From RYN-230 sp963837335 (lineage in GTDB: Bacteria; Actinomycetota; Actinomycetes; Streptosporangiales; Streptosporangiaceae): DNA of 64,000 nucleotides. This document shows positions 1 through 8,203 of the stretch, one piece after another (position 1 is the stretch's first letter; the number at the start of each line of letters is the position of its first letter). Made by a program: the position numbers and the translations under genes. The stretch lies in assembly GCA_963837335.1 (NCBI GenBank), contig CAWINS010000002.1, positions 110,093 to 174,092 of the forward strand, in the 5' to 3' direction. The notes beneath the pieces are model-generated. The model was not told the DNA's origin. It searched no databases and saw nothing but the letters and a program-made list of their open reading frames with translations.

Positions 1-1
1 G

Positions 2-157
2 CTGCACCCGAAGGTCATCCAGGAACGGCTGGGCCACGCAACGATGGCGGAGACGATGGACACTTACGGGCATCTTTTCCCCACCGCCGAGGAAGCCGGG
101 CGCGGCGCGCTCGACGGTGCGTTCGTTCGTGGTGTCGATGCCAAAGCCGGAATCTGA
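2..157 (+). CDS. Tyrosine recombinase/integrase, C-terminal fragment (5' end outside window)
   Basis: The 51 visible residues are the end of a phage-type tyrosine integrase. They hold the family's terminal pattern: LGHATMAETMDTYGH, with the late conserved histidine (LGH) and the catalytic tyrosine (DTYGH) that forms the covalent 3'-phosphotyrosine link to DNA, followed by a short polar tail. The gene runs off the left edge, so its start, the core-binding domain and the Arg-His-Arg part of the active site cannot be judged. Integrases usually lie at one end of the element they mobilise; the degraded DNA just downstream fits an element boundary, but no tRNA or duplicated attachment core could be identified next to it. 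Confidence 0.85.
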   Translation: MHPKVIQERLGHATMAETMDTYGHLFPTAEEAGRGALDGAFVRGVDAKAGI

Positions 158-728
158 GGTAGCGTCCCGTGCCATGCTGAGATGGCTTTCTAGCCCGCCA
201 GGGCTACTTACTGCCCTGCTGACCTACGCGGGCGTCTGGCAGTTGCTCTGTGCGATCACCCGCAGAGTCGTGCTGTTCCCTCGGCGCAGGGCTGAGCGCC
301 AGCTTGGCCACGCGCTATTCCCCATAGTTGCGGCACTTGCGACCGGGAACGTTCAAGCGCCCGACGGAATCGACTTGAGCAAATACGCCGCCTGACTCTT
401 GTGTGCGCCCGATGTGCGCCCGTCCCAGTGATCATTTACGTTTGTGCACGTCAAAGAGTGGGCGTAAGACCCCCCCGTGAGAAGTTTTGTGTGCGTACAA
501 CCTACGCCCCGGGAGCATCTTCGGTAGGGGCCTTTTTCCTGCCGAGGGTACTTTTACTAACCCGCCCGCTGCGGTCCAGGGCAGATTATTAATCGAGGTG
601 GCATAAATTGACCCCCGGCCGAAGGTACCAACATTTATTAATAGCTGCGAAAAACCCCCCGCCACAGGAATTACCTGCTGGAAACGTGGCCCACGACTGC
701 AAGTCACGTGACGGGTGTCACCCCGCTC
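158..728. other. Intergenic stretch after the integrase, no convincing gene
   Basis: No reading frame here has good coding character. A frame at 117-395 (+) encodes a 92-residue protein with one hydrophobic stretch but overlaps the integrase and matches nothing I know. The stretch contains a 10-bp direct repeat TGTGCGCCCG at 402-411 and 413-422 and is clearly richer in A/T between about 520 and 680 than the rest of the window, as expected for old mobile-element debris. Confidence 0.4.
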
Positions 729-909
729 TCACAGTTAAGCTTCTTAACCGTGGCGCAGGGCGTTTCAAGCCGGGCCGGCGAGATTTGCCACCGAGCTCAG
801 CCTGTCGCCGAACACGGTAAAGACCCATACCCAGGCCATCTACACGGAAGCCCGGCGTCTGCACCCGGGAGGATGCCGTCATCCGCGGACTTGACCGGGG
901 CATCCTGAG
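729..909 (+). pseudogene. Remnant of a LuxR-family regulator (HTH domain only)
   Basis: Read across two frameshifts, this stretch gives a recognisable C-terminal LuxR/FixJ helix-turn-helix: LTVAQGVSSRAGEI, then ATELSLSPNTVKTHTQAIY after dropping one base near 784, then a third frame with GVCTREDAVIRGL. The block SPNTVKTHTQAIY is the DNA-recognition helix region of the family. The upstream sensory or ATPase part is absent and both frames end early, so this cannot make a functional protein. The end of a large LuxR regulator truncated at an integration site is the simplest explanation, which is inference. Confidence 0.55.
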
Positions 910-1036
910 ACCCCCTATACGCAACCGTTCATTGCGGACTCCGGGACCGCCGGAGGCGTACCCGGGCGCGGCCGTCTGGCTGCCCCGATCAGGCCCTGAT
1001 GCCGAGAGCCCACCCCGTACCCACGTTGTCCGCCGG

Positions 1037-1297
1037 TCAGCTCCCGAGTTGGCTGCGTCCAGCACGTTCGTGTCGTCGCCGCCTGCTCCAGGTCGCCGCA
1101 CTGGTGGTCGCGATGATGAATACAACGCCGTAGCCGACAAGAAAGGACAGGTTGAGATGGCCCGCCGCGAGCCAGTTGATGCACCCTGCAACTGCAAAGG
1201 CCACAAAGAGGCAGCTTGCGTACAACAGGGCGAACTGCCAGCTAGAAAGCTTATCCAGCCACTTGTTCATGTCCATCATAATTTCAGACAGGAACAC
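1037..1297 (-). CDS. Small two-helix membrane protein of unknown function
   Basis: An 86-residue protein with an N-terminal amphipathic segment (MNKWLDKLSSWQF), two clear transmembrane helices (about residues 20-43 and 50-68) and a short Arg-rich tail (SRRRRHERAGR), giving a hairpin likely with both ends in the cytoplasm by the positive-inside rule. The GTG at 1297 has a GGGG stretch about 9 bases upstream; an ATG at 1279 is an alternative start giving 80 residues. It stands alone between the mobile-element relic and rnpB. I do not recognise a family. Confidence 0.5.
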   Translation of the reverse strand: MFLSEIMMDMNKWLDKLSSWQFALLYASCLFVAFAVAGCINWLAAGHLNLSFLVGYGVVFIIATTSAATWSRRRRHERAGRSQLGS

Positions 1298-1444
1298 CGG
1301 CGTGAACCCCTGGACCCCCAGGACGGTGGCTCGGGAGTCATCGCAGATCAGAGCGTGTTTTACGTGCGGGCACGGTGGTTTGCTGACGTGCGGTTTGTCC
1401 GGTTAAGCGTCAAAGCTGGCCAGACGGCCAGCAGCATAGGCGGC

Positions 1445-1866
1445 GGGCGAGCCGGCCTGTAGGCCGGGTTCTGTGCACCCGCGCGAACGCGGGCCGACGG
1501 CCATCCATCTGGGACTGCCATTGCTGACAGCCTCGTGCGGTCTACCCGCGAGCATCGGGCGGGCCGCCCTCAATCGCTCGCGCAGTCTCCCCGCGGTGCG
1601 AGCACCGCGAAGGATCCCTTCTGACCTTGCTCCGGGTGGGGTTTACCGAGCCGCCGCAGTCACCTGCGGCGCTGGTGGTCTCTTACACCACCGTTTCACC
1701 CTTACCTCAGGCCAGGGCCTAAGCCCTGCCCCGAGGCGGTCTGCTTTCTGTGGCACTTTCCCGCGGGTCACCCCGGGTCGGCGTTACCGACCACCTTGCC
1801 CTGCGGAGCCCGGACCTTCCTCACCGGGGCGCTAGCCCCGGCGCGGCCGCCCGGCCGGCTCGCCCG
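1445..1866 (-). ncRNA. rnpB: RNase P RNA (bacterial type A)
   Basis: Read on the minus strand, the sequence has the conserved RNase P RNA landmarks in order: GAGGAAGGTCCGGGCTCCGC near the 5' end (the CR-I region), GTAAGGGTGAAACGGTGGTG and AAGAGACCACCAGCGCC, then GGTAAACCCCACCCGGAGCA, GGGTAGACCGCACGAGG, AGATGGATGGCCGTC and the terminal CACAGAACCCGG. The 5' GGCGAGCCGGCC pairs with the 3' GGCCGGCTCGCC to form helix P1, which sets the ends to within a few bases. The RNA is the catalytic subunit that removes 5' leaders from pre-tRNAs. In Streptomyces-like genomes rnpB also lies beside the RNase H/phosphatase gene found here upstream of it. Confidence 0.95.
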
Positions 1867-1922
1867 CCGTGATCCACAGCATAGGCGCTCATCCGCCCCG
1901 CCCAGCGACTGATCCGCCAGAC

Positions 1923-3119
1923 CTACTCGCGCGGCTGCAGATGCCCGGTGTCGTTGAGCGACCGGACCACCACCGGCCCGTCGGCGTACCAGTCAACCTC
2001 GCACAAGCAGGCCACGTCGAGATACATCCGGCGCAGCGCCGCGGGCGGGGCCAGCAACGCGTGCCGCAGCACGGTCTTCATCGGGGTGACGTGGCTGACC
2101 ACCACCACCCGGCCGGGCTCGGCGCGGTCCAGCAACCGGTCGAGCGCGGCGAGCACCCGGCGGCCGGCCGCGGCGAAGCTCTCACCGCCCGGCGGCGCCA
2201 CGGAGGTGTCGTTCATCCAGGCGGTTACCTCGCCGGGCCAGCGCTCCATGGCCTCGGCGTAGCTCAGCCCCTCCCACTCCCCGAAATCTGTCTCGATCCA
2301 GCCCTCGTCCACCTGCACCTCGGCCCCGGTCGCGACGGCCACCGCCTCCGCGGTCAGCCGGGCCCGCCGCAGCGGGGAGGTGATGATGAGCTGGATGCCC
2401 CCGAGCGCCGCGAGGCGCTGGGCCGCGGCCTTGGCCTGCAGCTTGCCGGTCTCGGTCAGCGGGATGTCCCCGCGCCCGGCGAACCGCCGCTCGGCCGACA
2501 GCGGGGTCTCGCCGTGCCGGAGCAGCACGGTGGTGGTGGGCTGGCTGTGCGCCGCGCTCCAGCCAGGGCCCGGCCGCGGCGCGGGGCGCGGGCCCTGGTC
2601 CTCAGGGGACGAGCGCTCCGCGGACGGGACCGGCTGGCCGGAACCGCTCCCGCCACCACCGCTGGCCCCGCCACCGTTCCCGGCCTCGTCCATGGCCTGG
2701 TTGGCCAGCCGGTCCGCGTGGGCGTTCTGGGCCCGCGGCACCCACTCGTAGCTGACGCGGCCCAGGCGGCGGGCGGCCGCGCTGGCCCGGGAGGCCAGGG
2801 GCCGTATCGCCGGGTGCTTGATCTGCCAGCGGCCGGACATCTGCTCCACCACGAGCTTGGAGTCCATCCGGACCTGGACATCGGCGCCGGGGGCCAGCTC
2901 GGCGGCGGTTTCCAGCCCGGCGATGAGCCCCTGGTACTCCGCGACGTTGTTGGTCGTGGTGCCCAGGCTCTCGTAGCGCTCGGCCAGCACCTCCCCGGAA
3001 CTGGCGTCGCGGACCACGGCGCCGTATCCGGCTGGTCCCGGATTGCCGCGCGAGCCGCCGTCGGCCTCGACTATCAGCGAGCCTGCTGCCGGTTTGCCTG
3101 CCACGGGGCTGCCCGTCAC
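1923..3119 (-). CDS. Bifunctional RNase HI / histidine phosphatase (phosphoglycerate mutase-like)
   Basis: Two enzymes in one 398-residue chain. The N-terminal domain (about residues 10-140) is type I RNase H, which cuts RNA in RNA:DNA hybrids: EADGGSRGNPGPAGYG, NVAEYQGL, MDSKLVVEQM and NAHADRLAN supply the D-E-D-D metal ligands. After a Gly/Pro/Ser linker comes a histidine phosphatase domain with the phospho-acceptor LLRHGETPLS, a conserved GRGDIPLTETG loop and the second catalytic histidine in VVVSHVTPMK; in mycobacteria such fusions (Rv2228c type) have RNase H and alpha-ribazole/acid phosphatase activity. The GTG at 3119 overlaps the upstream stop by 4 bases (GTGA) and gives a sensible N-terminus; a GTG at 3158 is possible but would overlap the upstream gene by 43 bases. 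Confidence 0.93.
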   Translation of the reverse strand: MTGSPVAGKPAAGSLIVEADGGSRGNPGPAGYGAVVRDASSGEVLAERYESLGTTTNNVAEYQGLIAGLETAAELAPGADVQVRMDSKLVVEQMSGRWQIKHPAIRPLASRASAAARRLGRVSYEWVPRAQNAHADRLANQAMDEAGNGGGASGGGGSGSGQPVPSAERSSPEDQGPRPAPRPGPGWSAAHSQPTTTVLLRHGETPLSAERRFAGRGDIPLTETGKLQAKAAAQRLAALGGIQLIITSPLRRARLTAEAVAVATGAEVQVDEGWIETDFGEWEGLSYAEAMERWPGEVTAWMNDTSVAPPGGESFAAAGRRVLAALDRLLDRAEPGRVVVVSHVTPMKTVLRHALLAPPAALRRMYLDVACLCEVDWYADGPVVVRSLNDTGHLQPRE

Positions 3120-3856
3120 AACCCGGATTCGGGGGTCCGGACCAGGATCCGCCGGCACTCCTCGCAGCGCAGCACCTCGTCCGGGGCCGCGGCGCGGATC
3201 CGGTTCAGGTCCACGGTGTTGAGCGAAAGATGGCAGCCCTGGCAGCGGCCGCCCCGCAGGGCCGCGGCGCCTACTCCATGCTGTTCGCGCAGCTTCTCAT
3301 AGAGCGCCATCAGGTCGGCGGGCTCCCCCGCGGCGACTTCCGCCCGCTCACCGCGGGCTTTGCCGGCCTCCTCGGCGATCTCGGCCAGGGCGGCGTCCCG
3401 CCGGGCGACGACGTCATCGAGCTGCCCGGCCAGCCCGGACCGCTCGGTGGCCAGGGCGTCCCGCCGGCTCTGCGCGCCCTCCCGGCGCTCCATCACGTCG
3501 AGCACGATCTCTTCGAGGTCAGACTGCCTGCGCACCAGCGAGGCGATCTCCGACTGGAGGTTCTCCAGCTCGCGGGCGGAGGAGACCTGGCCGCCGTCGA
3601 GCCGCTTGCGGTCCCGGTCCACCCGGGCCTGGACCTGCTCCACGTCCGCCTCGGCCTTGCCCTGCTCCCGGCCGAGATCCTTCTCCTCGGCGTCCAGGGC
3701 GACGATCTCGTCGTGCAGCTCGCGATCCCGGCCCTCGATCCGGTCGGCTTCCTCGATCTCGGGCAGGGTGCGCCGCCGGTGATCCAGTCGGCTCAGCTCG
3801 GCGTCGAAGTCGGCCAACTCAAGCAGCCGCAGCTGCGCCTCGGGAGATGCTTTCAC
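3116..3856 (-). CDS. Coiled-coil protein with C4 zinc ribbon (DUF164/CT398 family)
   Basis: A 246-residue protein, mostly a long antiparallel coiled coil (about residues 10-180, rich in Glu/Arg/Leu heptads), ending in a zinc ribbon with CQGC and CEEC pairs. This is the conserved bacterial family represented by Chlamydia CT398 and Helicobacter HP0958; some members act as sigma-54 or RNA-binding adaptors, but in actinobacteria the role is unknown. The GTG at 3856 (VKASPEAQLRLLELADFD) matches the family start; a longer version would add an unrelated 18-residue leader. It is coupled to the RNase H gene by a 4-base overlap, an arrangement common in actinomycetes. Confidence 0.88.
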   Translation of the reverse strand: MKASPEAQLRLLELADFDAELSRLDHRRRTLPEIEEADRIEGRDRELHDEIVALDAEEKDLGREQGKAEADVEQVQARVDRDRKRLDGGQVSSARELENLQSEIASLVRRQSDLEEIVLDVMERREGAQSRRDALATERSGLAGQLDDVVARRDAALAEIAEEAGKARGERAEVAAGEPADLMALYEKLREQHGVGAAALRGGRCQGCHLSLNTVDLNRIRAAAPDEVLRCEECRRILVRTPESGL

Positions 3857-3925
3857 GGGTCCCCACGTTAGCCTGCCGCCGACCCCAGCGGAAACGGTCC
3901 GCCGTGGCACCCGCCGCGGAAGCGA

Positions 3926-4676
3926 TCATGAGGAGAGCGTGACCTTCATGATCATCGGCGAGGTAGGGTGCCGCGACCCGCTGGCGGGCTCGGCCGACAC
4001 CGCGAACTCGTCCCCAGCCCGCAGGCCGGACACGATGACCGGGGCCGTCATCCCGGCGCGGGGCGCGGGCAGCATCCCCGCCGCCCGCGGTCCCGCGCTG
4101 CCCATCAGCCAGAGCTCGTAGCGCTCCGAGGACGGCAGCGACGGCAGCTGGGCCGCGGTGAACACGAGCGCGTGAGCCCGGTGCGACATGACGATGGTGC
4201 CGGTCCCCTGGGTGGTGCGGGCCGCCACCGTCATCATGGCCGCGTCCGGCGCGTTCAGCACCGCGGCGATGGCCCGGCTGCGGGCCTGGTCCTGGTTGAG
4301 CTGCTGGTCGCATGTGAAACGCCAGGCCGCCGAGGACCAGGGCGACGGCCAGCACCCCGCCGGCGATGGCGATCCCCCACCGGCGGCCTGGCCTCCTGGC
4401 CGGGCCGGTCCGGGCCGGCCGCGCCGCGGGCGGGTTCTGCCGGGTGCGGGCGGCAGCGGCCATCACCCGCTCGCGCATCCCCTCGGGCGGCTGGGTGGCC
4501 AGCGCGTCCGACAGCCGGGCGGTGGCCTCCTGCAGTCCGCGGGCCTCCTGAGCGCACGAGGGACAGCCGCTGAGGTGCCGCTCGAAACGCGCCCGGTCGG
4601 ATGCGCCCAGGGCGTCGAGGGCGTAAGCACCCGCCAGCGTGTGCGGATCGGTACGGCGGAACCGGAACCTGCGCAC
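3926..4676 (-). CDS. rskA: RskA-like anti-sigma factor (frameshifted)
   Basis: The N-terminal half has a zinc-binding anti-sigma domain with the HxxxCxxC motif (RHLSGCPSC, about residues 33-41), a Pro/Arg-rich linker and one transmembrane helix (about 98-117). The C-terminal half, the extracytoplasmic RskA domain (SERYELWLMG, GMTAPVIVSGL), is encoded in a different frame. The shift falls near 4300-4308, where one extra C separates AFHMR from QQLNQDQARSRAIAAVLNA; without it the protein is about 249 residues and complete. The GTG start lies directly after the stop of the sigma gene, so the two are translationally coupled. By family knowledge it holds SigK at the membrane until regulated proteolysis releases it. 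I favour a sequencing error over a true knock-out. Confidence 0.82.
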
Positions 4677-5318
4677 CTAGTCCACCCCCAGGCAGTCGCG
4701 GAGCCGGATCAGGCCGTCGCGCATCCGCGTCTTTACCGTCCCGACCGGCACCTTCAGCAGCGCGGCCACCTGGCGGTAGGTGAAGCCCCGGTAATACGCG
4801 AGGGTGATGGACTCCTGCTGCAGGTCGGTGAGCGAGCCGAGGCAACGGCGGACCTGTTCGGCGTCCAGCCGCGCGGCCACGGTCTCGGCCACCACGTCAT
4901 AGGAGACCTCCAGCTTGGCCGCGCGCTGTTCACGGTCCGCCGCGGCCTGCTCGGACCGCACCCGGTCCACGGCCCGGCGGTGGGCCAGGGTCATCACCCA
5001 GGCCTTCGCGCTGCCCCGGTGGGCGTCGAAGCGGGCCGCGTCGCGCCACACCTCCAGCAGGACCTCCTGGGCGACCTCCTCGGCCTGGGCCGGATCCCGC
5101 AGCACGCTCCGCGCGACGCCGAACACGTGCCCCGCGAGCTGCCCGTAGATCACGCCGTACGCGGCCTCGTCGCCCCGGGCCACCAGGCCGAGCAGCAGCC
5201 CCAGGTCGCCGCCGGCCAGCCCGCCCGCCGCCGCCCCGGAACCGGGCTCTCCCGGGCCGGGCCTGCCGGCACCCTGCTCCCCGCGCGCAGGCCAGGGCGA
5301 GCCGTCGGTCATCTGCAT
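4677..5318 (-). CDS. sigK: ECF RNA polymerase sigma factor, SigK-like
   Basis: A 213-residue group IV sigma factor. Region 2 (about residues 60-125) contains DPAQAEEVAQEVLLEVWRDA and AWVMTLAHRRAVDRVRSEQA, the -10-binding and core-binding helices; region 4 (about 155-210) contains LGSLTDLQQESITLAYYRGF and VGTVKTRMRDGLIRLRD, the -35-binding helix-turn-helix. The leader before region 2 is Gly/Pro-rich. It is immediately followed by its RskA-like anti-sigma, the usual genetic pairing of this ECF group. The ATG at 5318 sits 7 bases after an ACGAAT box, implying a leaderless transcript; the second ATG at 5312 has AAGGA at usual spacing. Which of the two is used is unresolved. Confidence 0.9.
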   Translation of the reverse strand: MQMTDGSPWPARGEQGAGRPGPGEPGSGAAAGGLAGGDLGLLLGLVARGDEAAYGVIYGQLAGHVFGVARSVLRDPAQAEEVAQEVLLEVWRDAARFDAHRGSAKAWVMTLAHRRAVDRVRSEQAAADREQRAAKLEVSYDVVAETVAARLDAEQVRRCLGSLTDLQQESITLAYYRGFTYRQVAALLKVPVGTVKTRMRDGLIRLRDCLGVD

Positions 5319-5325
5319 GTCCTTA

Positions 5326-5352
5326 ATTCGTTACCGCACCGGGTGCGGCTTG
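5326..5352 (-). promoter_or_regulatory. Candidate ECF promoter of sigK-rskA
   Basis: On the minus strand CAAGCC (-35-like, 5352-5347), 15 bases, ACGAAT (-10-like, 5331-5326), then 7 bases to the sigK ATG. The same arrangement precedes the divergent gene. It would give autoregulation with a leaderless mRNA. Inference from matched spacing. Confidence 0.45.
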
Positions 5353-5373
5353 GCCATCAGAGGCTATCGGCGG

Positions 5374-5400
5374 CAATCCGCCTCGCCGTCGGCTACGAAT
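5374..5400 (+). promoter_or_regulatory. Candidate ECF promoter of the molybdopterin oxidoreductase gene
   Basis: CAATCC (5374-5379), 15 bases, ACGAAT (5395-5400), then 7 bases to the GTG at 5408. It differs from the opposite-strand element at one of twelve box positions with identical spacing. From memory it resembles the CCATCC/CCGAAT-type elements described for mycobacterial SigK. Confidence 0.5.
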
Positions 5401-5407
5401 AGACCCT

Positions 5408-7159
5408 GTGAGAGATCATTCTGACTCGCCCGCGGCCTGGCGTGGAGCAGTTGTCGGCCTGCTGATGGCCTGGGTCGCGCTCGGGGTCGGCCAGCTGATC
5501 GCCGGGATCGGCCGGCCGCAGGGGTCGCCGGTCGCGGCCGTGGGCAGTGCGGCCATCGACCGCACCCCGTCCTTCGTGAAGAACTTTGCCATCTCGGCGT
5601 TCGGCTCTCACGACAAGATGGTCCTGGTCATCGGCATCCTGGTGGTGCTGGCGGTGTTGTCCGCGGCCATCGGCATCGCCGCGATGCGCCGGCTCCGCGA
5701 CGGCTACATCGGGCTGGGCATCTTCGCCGCCATCGGCCTGGCCGCCGCGCTGACCCGCCCTGATGCGTCCCTGTGGGATGTGCTGCCCACCCTGATCGGC
5801 GCGCTGGCCGGGGCGTACGCGCTGTCGCGGCTGGTCCGCGTGGCCGGCGGCCGCTCACCGCGCCCGCTCGCCCCCGGCGGGACGCCCCCGGCGCTGCCGC
5901 CGCGTCCGGAGCGGCCCCGCAGCGCCCCGCAACCTGATGTCTCCCCGCCTGACCTCATTGTGCCCGCCGACCCGGCCGCGGCCGATCAGCCCGAGCCCGA
6001 GGCCGCCGCCCAGTCCGGGCCTGCCGCGGAGCGTCCGCCCGCCCCGCGCTTCCGCAGCGGCCCGCCCTCGGACGAACCGCGCCGGCCCCCCTGGCAGCCG
6101 GGCCGCCGCAGCTTCCTCACCGCGAGCGCGGTGGCGGTGGCCGCGGGCGGCGTCGCCGCCCTGGCCGGCCGGGCCCTCACCGAGCGCTCCAACGTATCGG
6201 TCGCGCTGTCCAACATCCGGTTCCCGCGGGCCGCGCACCCGGTGCCGCCGCTGCCACCCGGCACGGACCTCCACATCAAGGGCCTGAGCTCCTTCGTCAC
6301 GCCGAACTCGGCCTTCTACCGGGTGGACACCGCGCTGATCCTCCCCCAGGTGGCGCCCCAGACCTGGCAGCTGCGCATCCACGGGATGGTGGAGCGCGAG
6401 ATCACCCTCAGCTATCACGACCTGCTGAAGCGCCCGCTGATCGAGGACTGGATCACGCTGTGCTGCGTCTCCAACCCGGTGGCCGGCCCCTACATCGGGA
6501 ACGCCAAGTGGCTGGGCGCCAGCCTGGCCAGCCTGCTGCGGGCCGCCCGGCCGCGGGCCGGCGCGGACCAGCTGCTGTGCACCTCGACCGACGGGTTCAC
6601 CTCGGGCACCCCGCTGGCCACGGTCCTGGATGGCCGGGACGCGCTGCTGGCCGTGGCCATGAACGGCGCCCCGCTGCCCGTGGCGCACGGCTTCCCGGTG
6701 CGGATGGTGACCCCCGGCCTGTACGGGTACGTGTCCGCCACCAAGTGGGTCACCGACATCAAGGTCACCACGTTCCGCGGCAACTACGCCTACTGGGCGC
6801 AGCGTGGCTGGTCGCAGCAGGCCCCGATCAAGACCGAGTCCCGCATCGACGTGCCAGGCGGCGGCTCGGTGCCCGCGGGCCAGCGGCAGGTGGCCGGGGT
6901 GGCCTGGGCCCAGCACAAGGGCATCGACGCGGTGCACGTACGGGTAGACCGCGGGCCGTGGCACCAGGCCCGGCTGGCCGCGGTGCCCGGGATCGACACC
7001 TGGCGCCAGTGGGCCTGGGACTGGGAGGCCACGCGCGGCAACCACCTCATTGAGGCGCGGGCCACCGACGCGACCGGTTACACCCAGACGGCCCTGCAGG
7101 AACCACCGGAGCCCAATGGCGCGAGCGGCTACCCCAGTGTCACGGTGGCCGTCAGCTGA
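5408..7159 (+). CDS. Membrane-anchored molybdopterin-dependent oxidoreductase (sulfite oxidase family)
   Basis: A 583-residue protein with four N-terminal transmembrane helices (about residues 13-35, 75-97, 101-117, 127-145), a long Pro-rich linker, a fifth hydrophobic segment preceded by RRSFLTASAVAVAAGG (an internal twin-arginine-like signal) and then a sulfite-oxidase-type molybdopterin domain (about 300-470) with the Mo-ligand cysteine in WITLCCVSN near residue 352 and the conserved MNGAPLPVAHGFPVRMVTPG and YGYVSATKWV blocks. The C-terminal 100 residues look like the Ig-like Mo-co dimerisation domain. The catalytic domain is therefore outside the membrane. Substrate unknown; YedY/MsrP-type reductases repair oxidised methionine and others oxidise sulfite. 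Divergent from sigK with a matched promoter, so probably in the SigK regulon. Confidence 0.88.
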   Translation: MRDHSDSPAAWRGAVVGLLMAWVALGVGQLIAGIGRPQGSPVAAVGSAAIDRTPSFVKNFAISAFGSHDKMVLVIGILVVLAVLSAAIGIAAMRRLRDGYIGLGIFAAIGLAAALTRPDASLWDVLPTLIGALAGAYALSRLVRVAGGRSPRPLAPGGTPPALPPRPERPRSAPQPDVSPPDLIVPADPAAADQPEPEAAAQSGPAAERPPAPRFRSGPPSDEPRRPPWQPGRRSFLTASAVAVAAGGVAALAGRALTERSNVSVALSNIRFPRAAHPVPPLPPGTDLHIKGLSSFVTPNSAFYRVDTALILPQVAPQTWQLRIHGMVEREITLSYHDLLKRPLIEDWITLCCVSNPVAGPYIGNAKWLGASLASLLRAARPRAGADQLLCTSTDGFTSGTPLATVLDGRDALLAVAMNGAPLPVAHGFPVRMVTPGLYGYVSATKWVTDIKVTTFRGNYAYWAQRGWSQQAPIKTESRIDVPGGGSVPAGQRQVAGVAWAQHKGIDAVHVRVDRGPWHQARLAAVPGIDTWRQWAWDWEATRGNHLIEARATDATGYTQTALQEPPEPNGASGYPSVTVAVS

Positions 7160-7263
7160 CGTTTCTTTCTCCGCAACGAAAACCGCCGCCCGCCGGTCCC
7201 CCGGGCACCCGGCCGGCGCCTGCGGGCGCTGGCTGAACCGCCGGCCCCGGGCCGGGCGGCTGG

Positions 7264-8100
7264 CTAGAGCAGCTGGTCGCGGATCTCGCCGGACAGGTAG
7301 GCACTCAGCCAGCGGGCCAGTTCGTCGAACACGAGCCTGCGGGCCGCACCGCCGGGCAGCGCCTGGCCGGGCTGGGCCCCGTCGAGCCGCAGCCAGGTCA
7401 CGTGGGCGCCGAGCCGGATCGTGGCCCGGGCCCCCGCCCCCGGCAGCGCCAGCCGCCCGCCGGTGCCGCCCGGCGCGTCCCAGTCCTCAGACGGGCACAG
7501 CACCAGGACCGGGCAGCTGATGTCCAGGCCGCGCCGGACCCGGCGGCGGGCCACCGCGAGCAGCGGCCGGGCGCGGCGGCTCGGCACCGTGAGCCGGCCG
7601 CCCACCGTCCGGGCCAGCCACGAGCCACCCCGCAGCGACGGGCTGGCCAGGATCAGCGCATCGGCCGGCTGGCTGGCCCGCCGGGCGTGGCACCACAGCG
7701 CCGCGATGATCGCCCCGCTGGCGTGCGCGCACAGCACCACGGTCTCGATGCCGTCCGCCTCCCGCACGTGCCGCACGGCCGTGTCCAGGCAGGCCAGGTA
7801 CTCCCCGAGTTCCGCCGCGTGATTCTCCGCGGCGGGACGGCCCGGATCGTCGAGCCGGCGCAGGTCGGCGACGTAGAAGTGGAACCCCCGCTCGGTGTAC
7901 CAGCTGGCCAGGTCGGGCGGCACGAAAGCGTCGTTCATGCAGTGCAGGTAGATCACCGCCCGCTTGGTCGGGCGGGCGCTGCGCCGGCGGAGCACCGCCC
8001 CGTCCAGGCCGTGCGTTCCCGACGGTTCCTCCAGCAGCAACGGAAGCGCCACCGCCTCATAACCCTCCGCCGCACCGTGAACGTCCATGATGAGACCCAT
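7264..8100 (-). CDS. Alpha/beta hydrolase family protein
   Basis: A 278-residue cytoplasmic protein with an alpha/beta-hydrolase layout: a strand and oxyanion region RAVIYLHCMNDAF, then the nucleophile elbow in CAHASGAIIAA (an AHASG variant of GxSxG), PVLVLCPSEDWDAP for the acid and GAHVTWLRLDG for the histidine. The ATG at 8100 follows GGGGGAA at good spacing; an ATG at 8088 is possible. Such proteins are often annotated as serine aminopeptidase S33-like lysophospholipases; no substrate can be assigned. It faces away from the CYTH gene across a 240-base gap that holds a strong hairpin. Confidence 0.75.
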   Translation of the reverse strand: MGLIMDVHGAAEGYEAVALPLLLEEPSGTHGLDGAVLRRRSARPTKRAVIYLHCMNDAFVPPDLASWYTERGFHFYVADLRRLDDPGRPAAENHAAELGEYLACLDTAVRHVREADGIETVVLCAHASGAIIAALWCHARRASQPADALILASPSLRGGSWLARTVGGRLTVPSRRARPLLAVARRRVRRGLDISCPVLVLCPSEDWDAPGGTGGRLALPGAGARATIRLGAHVTWLRLDGAQPGQALPGGAARRLVFDELARWLSAYLSGEIRDQLL

Positions 8101-8203
8101 CGCGCGTTCCCCCGTCCCCCGGCAGCCCGGTCCCCCGCTCCGGCCGGAACTGCCCCGCATACGAAACGTCACCATGAAGTCTGGCATCGTGATCACTGAA
8201 TCA

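Noticed and set aside
117..395. Possible 92-residue gene overlapping the integrase end
   Set aside because: No ribosome site, overlaps a recognised gene and resembles no family; kept only as a note on the region.
401..430. tRNA or attachment core next to the integrase end
   Set aside because: Only a 10-base direct repeat is seen; no cloverleaf can be formed.
1869..3302. Long plus-strand open frame of 477 codons
   Set aside because: It is antisense to the RNase H/phosphatase gene, whose domains are unmistakable; high-GC codon bias creates such open antisense frames.
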